A stretch of DNA of 64,000 nucleotides from positions 1-64,000 of the forward strand of contig NZ_JABAII010000017.1 of the NCBI RefSeq assembly GCF_012641405.1, given 5' to 3'. Source of the stretch: Rhizobium sp. P40RR-XXII (lineage in GTDB: Bacteria; Pseudomonadota; Alphaproteobacteria; Rhizobiales; Rhizobiaceae). A program made the translations under genes and the position numbers. Below, one piece after another: positions 58,983 to 64,000 of this stretch. Each line of letters starts with the position of its first letter. Within the stretch, counting starts at the first letter, position 1. The notes under the pieces were generated by a model. It was not told where the DNA came from. It did not search any database and was given only the letters and a program-made list of their open reading frames with translations.

Positions 58983-61322
58983 TCAGAACTCCGACCACTC
59001 CTGCTGGAGATGTTTGAGCGCCGCGTTACCCTGCGTGGCGGGAGCGGCGCGTGCAGCCTGCCGGCCCGTTGCTGGGGCTGGGGCCGGTCGGGCCGCAGGT
59101 CTCGCCTGTGGCTGCCTGCGCTCGGCTGCGCCTGTGCGGAATGCGCTCAGGAGTTCGCCGAGACGGTTGGCCTCCTCGGAAAGACCTGATCCTGCCGCGT
59201 TCATCTCTTCCACCATAGCGGCATTCTGTTGTGTTGCCTGGTCCATGTGATTGACGGCACCGTTGATCTCCGACAGTCCCATGGATTGCTCCTGAGCGGC
59301 GGTGGCGATCGCGTCCATATGCTGATTGATCTGCAGCACCAAGTCGGCGATAGCCGCGAGACCGTCACCGGTGTCGTTGACCAGCTTCACTCCCTCGCTG
59401 ACGGCAACTTCGGAATTGCCGATCAGAGCCTTGATCTCTTTGGCGGCATTGGCAGAGCGTTGCGCAAGCTCACGCACTTCCTGGGCGACCACGGCAAAGC
59501 CTTTCCCAGCTTCGCCTGCACGCGCTGCCTCGACACCGGCGTTGAGCGCGAGCAGATTGGTCTGGAAAGCGATCTCGTCGATCACGCTGATAATCTGAGT
59601 GATCTGCTTGGACGAATGCTCGATCCTGCCCATAGCGTTGACGGCATTGCTGACGACTTGGCTCGAGTTTTCTGCCCGCAACCGCGCGCCACGGACTAAG
59701 TCACGTGCATCGCCAGCCCGCTTGGAAGTCGACTGGACGTTGGCCGTGACTTCCTCGAGGGCGGCGGCCGTCTCTTCCAGCGATGCGGCCTGCTGCTCGG
59801 TGCGCTTGGAAAGGTTATCGGAAGCCTGCGAGATTTCGTAGCTGCCACTATTTACCAGTGACGCGGCCTGACCAACGCGGGACATGGCTTCGCGAAGCTG
59901 GCTGACCGACGAATTGAAGTCTTGACGTAGATTTTCGAACTGCTCAGAAAGCGGCGTTTCGATCTCGCAGAGCAGGTCGCCGGATGCCAACTGACGCAGA
60001 CCTGTCGCAAGCGAACCTGTTGCCTGCAACAGTCTCTGCTCGGCCTCTGCTTCGGCGCGACGCTGCACTTCGACGCGCTCATGTTCCGATCTCACCCGTA
60101 CCTCTGTGGCTTCGGCTTCCAGCGCCTTATTGTGTATGGCTGCCTGCTGAAACACCTGTACGGAACGCGCCATGGCGCCGACCTCGTCGTGGCGCTCGAC
60201 GCCGCCAATCGACACCGAGAGGTCGCCGTGGGCGAGTGCGGTCATGGAATGCGTTAGCACGCCGACCGGCTTTGTGACGCGGAAGATGATGACGCAGATA
60301 CCGGTGATACTCAGGACCGCGGCGACGAGGAAGGTGAGCCCATAGGCGATCAGGCTGATGAATGCATCATTCTGGCTGGCGGCGGCCTTGCCGACCATGC
60401 CATCAGCCGCTGCCGCGGCGGTGTTTGTGATGGTCAGTAGCGCGGCGTTGCCAAGCGGGCGCCAGTCGTCGAGGGACATGGCCTTCTTCTCACCGGCTGC
60501 GAACTTTGCAAGCAATGCGCTGTGTTTTGCTGCAAAGTCGCCATTGAAATAGGTCGTGCTGCCGACCTTATAGGCGTCCTTGACCACCTGCGGTGTCGAT
60601 GGATGATTGACCAAAGTGCCGATCTGTCCCCAGGTGAAATTGGCAGCGTAATCGAATTGCTGGATCTTGCCGACGTCCTCAGGCTTCATCGCTTCTCCAG
60701 AGGCGAGCGTGTTGACGAACAACAGGTTTGCAGCACCTGCCGTCGCGCGGGTGTACCATGTCAGTGCACGGATCTGAATGAGTGCCGTCATTGAGGGATC
60801 ACTTGTCCGAATCCGACTTTCGACGGCGTTCGAGCCGGCTTCCAGCGCTGTCAGCAGCTGCTGACCGATGTCCAGCGTCGTGGCCTGCAATGTCGGATCA
60901 CGATCCACGAGCTTCTTTGTGATCTCGCTGTCGAGCTTTGACCGGAATGCGACAACCCGGTCGTATGCGGTCATGATGTCGGCCAGCGGGATTTTGAGCG
61001 TCGCGTCGTCAATAGTTGCCGAGACCGATTTTGCTTCGTCCATATACTTGTCGACTGTGGCGCGATCCGCCTTCAGCAGGGCAAGTGTTCCCTCTTGCGT
61101 GCCAAGCTCAAGTTTGGCGAGCGATGAGCCGTCACCCCGCTCGTTTCTAAAGTTGGCGAGCGTCTGGAAGATCGCGCGATCGAGCATGGCAAATTTGGAG
61201 ACGTCGGAATAAGTGCTTTCGCCGCGGTAGGCATCAAGCATCGACGATCCCGCTAGCACGCATAGCGAAGCGCTGAGCAGAAGGAAAATTCCGATAAGGA
61301 CGTTACGGATAGAGAAGATCAT
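58983..61322 (-). CDS. Methyl-accepting chemotaxis protein, transmembrane
   Basis: The 779-residue receptor has an N-terminal helix (IRNVLIGIFLLLSASLCVLA), a long helical periplasmic domain (about 35-320), a second helix (ISLIAYGLTFLVAAVLSITG), a HAMP domain and a signalling domain with EIAFQTNLLALNAGVEAARAGEAG. The C-terminus is Pro/Ala-rich and ends in EWSEF, near a CheR-binding WxxF-type pentapeptide. Ligand unknown. The ATG at 61322 matches the usual short cytoplasmic start. Confidence 0.93.
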   Translation of the reverse strand: MIFSIRNVLIGIFLLLSASLCVLAGSSMLDAYRGESTYSDVSKFAMLDRAIFQTLANFRNERGDGSSLAKLELGTQEGTLALLKADRATVDKYMDEAKSVSATIDDATLKIPLADIMTAYDRVVAFRSKLDSEITKKLVDRDPTLQATTLDIGQQLLTALEAGSNAVESRIRTSDPSMTALIQIRALTWYTRATAGAANLLFVNTLASGEAMKPEDVGKIQQFDYAANFTWGQIGTLVNHPSTPQVVKDAYKVGSTTYFNGDFAAKHSALLAKFAAGEKKAMSLDDWRPLGNAALLTITNTAAAAADGMVGKAAASQNDAFISLIAYGLTFLVAAVLSITGICVIIFRVTKPVGVLTHSMTALAHGDLSVSIGGVERHDEVGAMARSVQVFQQAAIHNKALEAEATEVRVRSEHERVEVQRRAEAEAEQRLLQATGSLATGLRQLASGDLLCEIETPLSEQFENLRQDFNSSVSQLREAMSRVGQAASLVNSGSYEISQASDNLSKRTEQQAASLEETAAALEEVTANVQSTSKRAGDARDLVRGARLRAENSSQVVSNAVNAMGRIEHSSKQITQIISVIDEIAFQTNLLALNAGVEAARAGEAGKGFAVVAQEVRELAQRSANAAKEIKALIGNSEVAVSEGVKLVNDTGDGLAAIADLVLQINQHMDAIATAAQEQSMGLSEINGAVNHMDQATQQNAAMVEEMNAAGSGLSEEANRLGELLSAFRTGAAERRQPQARPAARPAPAPATGRQAARAAPATQGNAALKHLQQEWSEF

Positions 61323-61829
61323 AGATGCGCACCTGCGTTCCAAGGTGCCGTGACGCTAAACCGCTTCACCGAGACCCGAATTTCTGGAGCCTTGTGTCAT
61401 CTCGTTCAAAGGAGAACTAGTTCGTAAGCCATTGAGACAACACCAGAACGCAGGCGCCTCATGGCCTGTCCAACCAGAGACCAAAATAGCTCGGCTTTAT
61501 TGAAGCAGGATTAATATCGCCTTCCGGAAAAAGATAAAAACAATGGAATTCAGACGACGTCGTTCGTCGATGTTCGGCCCACCTCGGGAACCGTGTCGGC
61601 GTGTCCACGAACCGGCCTAGTCTAAGGTCTTTTTGCGGCGAGTGGTTTCAATTCTAGAGCCGATACCCTCGGGGGTTAGCCCGGCTGCTCAACCATCCGA
61701 TCGCCCGCTTGCGCACGGTTGGGTGCGTATCGGTCGGCCCGACAGCCAATCCCCCGCGAACAACGTCCAGAGTCGCTCGCGTCTCAATTGATGGCGGCGA
61801 GCTTGTGCAATGTCGTCATGAGCCTATTT
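61323..61829. other. Intergenic region between MCP and the amino-acid ABC operon
   Basis: About 500 bases. A 44-codon minus-strand frame near 61670-61800 (TLDVVRGGLAVGPTDTHPTV) looks somewhat protein-like but has no start codon. No other feature recognised. Confidence 0.35.
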
Positions 61830-61854
61830 GATTTATGCGCAAATTGCATAAATC
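61830..61854. promoter_or_regulatory. Palindromic operator candidate upstream of the amino-acid ABC operon
   Basis: GATTTATGC and GCATAAATC are perfect nine-base arms around GCAAATT. It lies about 95 bases before the permease start at 61949 and overlaps the alternative ATG at 61835, which argues against that start. Shape suits a GntR-type or similar regulator (inference). Confidence 0.65.
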
Positions 61855-61948
61855 GCATGTGCAAATCTCGTTTGTGGCCAAATTAAAAAGCGACGTAGGT
61901 TTTCTTATTAGAAAACGAAGCTCATCAACGAGCTCAGGGGATCGAAAC

Positions 61949-62836
61949 TTGACGAATTCAGCGCCACTAGACGTGAACGCGCTCGTGATCGTGCCGCAGC
62001 GGAAAATCGGCACCAAGATCATGGCTGCGGTCTGTATCATCCTTCTGCTTCTGCTGGCGAGAGCCTTCTGGAAGGGCGACATTGCCTGGGAATATGTCGG
62101 GGAAAACCTCTTTTCCAAATCCGTCCTTGCAGGCGTCGGCAATACGATCATCATGACGGTCTGCGCCATGATCGTCGGTATCGTCCTTGGCGTCATAGCG
62201 GCCATCATGCGCATGTCCGACAATCCGGTTCTGCGCAGCATATCCGTCGGCTATGTCTGGCTGTTCCGGGGCACGCCGGCGCTGCTGCAGCTCCTTCTGT
62301 GGTTCAATCTCGCGCTGATTTTCCCGACGATCGGCATTCCGGGATTTCTCTCGGTTCGAACCGTCGATGTGATGACCCCCTTCGTTGCGGCTCTTCTCGG
62401 GCTTGGCATCCAGCAGGGTGCCTATACCGCCGAAGTCGTGCGCGCCGGCATCCTGTCGATCGACAAGGGGCAGATGGAAGCGGCGCAATCGATTGGCATG
62501 ACGAAGTTGCGGGCGACCTTGAAGATCGTTCTGCCACAGGCCATGCGCGTCATCGTTCCGCCGATCGGCAACGAGACGATCGGAATGGTCAAGCTGACGT
62601 CGCTCGCGAGCGTCATCCAATATTCCGAGGTGCTGAGAAGCGTCGAGGACATTTACTACGTCAATTCGCGCGTCATCGAACTGCTGATTGTCGCCGCCAT
62701 CTGGTACATGGTCATCGTCACCGCCTTGAGCATCGCGCAGATCTACATCGAGCGGCATTTCTCCAAGGGATGGGGCAGGCGGGACGCCAGCGCCCAGCAG
62801 GCAACCAATCAGGCTCTCGTCGGGGAGGCTGGCTGA
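61949..62836 (+). CDS. Polar amino-acid ABC transporter permease
   Basis: The roughly 295-residue protein has five or six helices, GVGNTIIMTVCAMIVGIVLG, the WLFRGTPALLQLLLWF segment and EAAQSIGMTKLRATLKIVLP, the EAA loop of HisM/GlnP-type permeases. The TTG at 61949 is chosen because the ATG at 61835 lies in a palindrome. Its TGA overlaps the ATPase ATG. It forms an operon with the next two genes. Confidence 0.9.
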   Translation: MTNSAPLDVNALVIVPQRKIGTKIMAAVCIILLLLLARAFWKGDIAWEYVGENLFSKSVLAGVGNTIIMTVCAMIVGIVLGVIAAIMRMSDNPVLRSISVGYVWLFRGTPALLQLLLWFNLALIFPTIGIPGFLSVRTVDVMTPFVAALLGLGIQQGAYTAEVVRAGILSIDKGQMEAAQSIGMTKLRATLKIVLPQAMRVIVPPIGNETIGMVKLTSLASVIQYSEVLRSVEDIYYVNSRVIELLIVAAIWYMVIVTALSIAQIYIERHFSKGWGRRDASAQQATNQALVGEAG

Positions 62837-63597
62837 TGGACGCGATCATCAAGGCGCACGGTCTGCAGAAGTATTTCGGCACGTTCCACGTCCTGAAGGA
62901 CATCGATTTCGAGATCAGAAGGGGGGAGGTGGTCTGCATCATCGGACCATCCGGCTCGGGAAAAAGCACTTTCCTGCGCTGCATCAACCAGCTCGAGCAG
63001 ATCGATGCCGGTTATGTCACGGTCGAGGATGAAATCGCCGGCTATCGCCGCGAAGGCAACCGGCTGTTCCCTTTGCCGGACCGCGAGATCGCCCGCCAGC
63101 GTCAGGCTGTCGGCATGGTCTTTCAGAAGTTTCATCTCTTCCCGCATCGCACGGTCCTGCAGAACATCATCGAGGGTCCGGTCGGCGTGCAGAAGCGGCC
63201 GCGGCAGGAATGTATTGCCGAGGCGCGCGTCCTTCTGCAGCGTGTCGGCCTCGCCGACAAGGCCGGCGCCTATCCGGGCGAATTATCCGGCGGTCAGCAG
63301 CAGCGCATCGCGATCGCCCGCGCACTTGCGATGAAGCCGAAGGCGATGCTGTTCGACGAGCCAACCTCGGCGCTTGATCCCGAACTTGTCGGCGAAGTTC
63401 TCAGCGTCATGAAGGAGCTTGCAGCTTCCGGCACGACGATGATCGTCGTCACGCATGAGATCGGCTTTTGCAGGGAGGTTGCCGATCGCGTCGTCTTTAT
63501 GGATGGCGGCATGATCGTCGAGACCGGTACACCCGGTGAGATCCTTGAAAACCCCAGAAATCCCAGAGTGAAGAACTTCATCTCTGCGGTGCTTTAA
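62836..63597 (+). CDS. Amino-acid ABC transporter ATP-binding protein
   Basis: The 253-residue ATPase has Walker A GPSGSGKST, signature LSGGQQQRIAIARA, Walker B AMLFDEPTSALDPEL and the His-loop VTHEIGF, as in GlnQ/HisP. A short extra loop follows IDAGYVTVEDEIAGYRREGN. It overlaps the permease stop by one base. Confidence 0.95.
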   Translation: MDAIIKAHGLQKYFGTFHVLKDIDFEIRRGEVVCIIGPSGSGKSTFLRCINQLEQIDAGYVTVEDEIAGYRREGNRLFPLPDREIARQRQAVGMVFQKFHLFPHRTVLQNIIEGPVGVQKRPRQECIAEARVLLQRVGLADKAGAYPGELSGGQQQRIAIARALAMKPKAMLFDEPTSALDPELVGEVLSVMKELAASGTTMIVVTHEIGFCREVADRVVFMDGGMIVETGTPGEILENPRNPRVKNFISAVL

Positions 63598-63637
63598 ACA
63601 ACAAGACCCTGAAGAAAGAACATCAGAGGAGAATTTC

Positions 63638-64000
63638 ATGAAACTCATTCGTCTCGCCGTTTCCGCGGCCCTCTTGTCGCTCGCTGCGACCGCCGCGTCC
63701 GCGGATTCGAACCTGAACCTGCTTAAGGATGGCGAGCTACGCATCCTGACGAACCCGATCTATCCGCCGATGGAGTTCGTCAATCCGAATAGCGGTACAA
63801 TCGATGGCTTTGATGTCGATCTGGCGAATGCCATTGCCAAGAAGCTCAATCTGACGACCGTCTTCGTCACCTCGGCCTTCCAGGAACTGCAAAGCGGCCT
63901 TCAGACCGGACGCGCCGACATGATCATCTCCGGCATGAGCGACAATGTGAAGCGCCAGGCGAGCATGGATTTCGTCGACTATCTCACCAGCGGCCCGATC
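63638..64000 (+). CDS. Amino-acid ABC transporter substrate-binding protein, N-terminal part
   Basis: The frame begins MKLIRLAVSAALLSLAATAA, a Sec signal ending ASA, then GELRILTNPIYPPMEFVNPN, GFDVDLANAIAKKLNL and SGMSDNVKRQASMDFVDY, the type 3 periplasmic amino-acid-binding fold. It runs off the right edge after 121 codons. GAGGAG precedes the ATG. Substrate cannot be read from this part. Confidence 0.92.
   Translation, partial: MKLIRLAVSAALLSLAATAASADSNLNLLKDGELRILTNPIYPPMEFVNPNSGTIDGFDVDLANAIAKKLNLTTVFVTSAFQELQSGLQTGRADMIISGMSDNVKRQASMDFVDYLTSGPI

Noticed and set aside
58706..59017. 103-codon plus-strand frame
   Set aside because: It runs through the MCP terminator and into the MCP gene.
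61835..61948. N-terminal extension of the amino-acid permease
   Set aside because: The ATG lies inside a perfect palindrome, and the added residues do not resemble permease N-termini.
62299..63132. Plus-strand extension of the ATPase frame into the permease gene
   Set aside because: The ATPase proper starts at 62836; the upstream part is a shifted reading of the permease.
1..64000. tRNA, rRNA, CRISPR arrays, complete insertion sequences and repABC-type origin
   Set aside because: I looked for these and saw none; a covariance or IS database search was not possible here.

Overview
The window looks like a replicon of a Rhizobiaceae bacterium, most likely a Rhizobium plasmid or accessory region. 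The evidence is GC-rich alphaproteobacterial coding, a C4-type 5-aminolevulinate synthase, a Usg protein, DUF982 and DUF6481 families, FNR/FixK anaeroboxes, a ROSE-type leader on an Hsp20 gene, and second copies of groESL, cspA and rpsU. I saw no rRNA, tRNA, CRISPR array, replication origin or complete insertion sequence.

Layout. 1-7.4 kb is a cytochrome c maturation and heme block: end of ccmH, a CBS-BON gene, ccmG-ccmD-ccmC on the minus strand (no ccmA or ccmB), hemA, an ABC exporter and hemC. 7.4-10.8 kb holds a 35-aa membrane protein, a PAS-PAS chemoreceptor and a frameshifted HD-GYP gene. 10.9-18.9 kb is one co-directional minus-strand run: pntAA-pntAB-pntB, an aldehyde dehydrogenase, two zinc alcohol dehydrogenases and an acetyl-CoA hydrolase/CoA-transferase. 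Five FNR/FixK boxes (TTGAY-N4-RTCAA) lie upstream of genes in the first 19 kb and I found none further right, so I read this as an oxygen-limitation island.

19-39 kb is mosaic. It contains an MgtC-like protein, a GGDEF-EAL protein, DUF2252, an ECF sigma factor, a dehalogenase-like hydrolase, an Nramp transporter, a response regulator, a cold-shock/S21 cassette, an RMF-like protein, a ParDE toxin-antitoxin pair and many short rhizobial orphans and gene remnants. 39-45.7 kb is a LacI-controlled sugar or cyclitol ABC uptake and catabolism operon, ending in truncated RpiR and IolE genes. 45.9-49.7 kb is a second cold-shock/S21 cassette with a fatty-acid desaturase between its parts. 50-58.5 kb is a stress block: two Hsp20 genes (one behind a ROSE-like RNA thermometer), a glycogen-debranching-like enzyme with a GT4 glycosyltransferase, groESL and usg. 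59-64 kb has a transmembrane chemoreceptor and the start of a polar amino-acid ABC operon that runs off the right edge.

Together, the genes suggest a replicon that supplies low-oxygen respiration (heme, cytochrome c, redox balance, ethanol/acetate metabolism) and stress survival (chaperones, cold-shock proteins, alternative S21, RMF-like protein).
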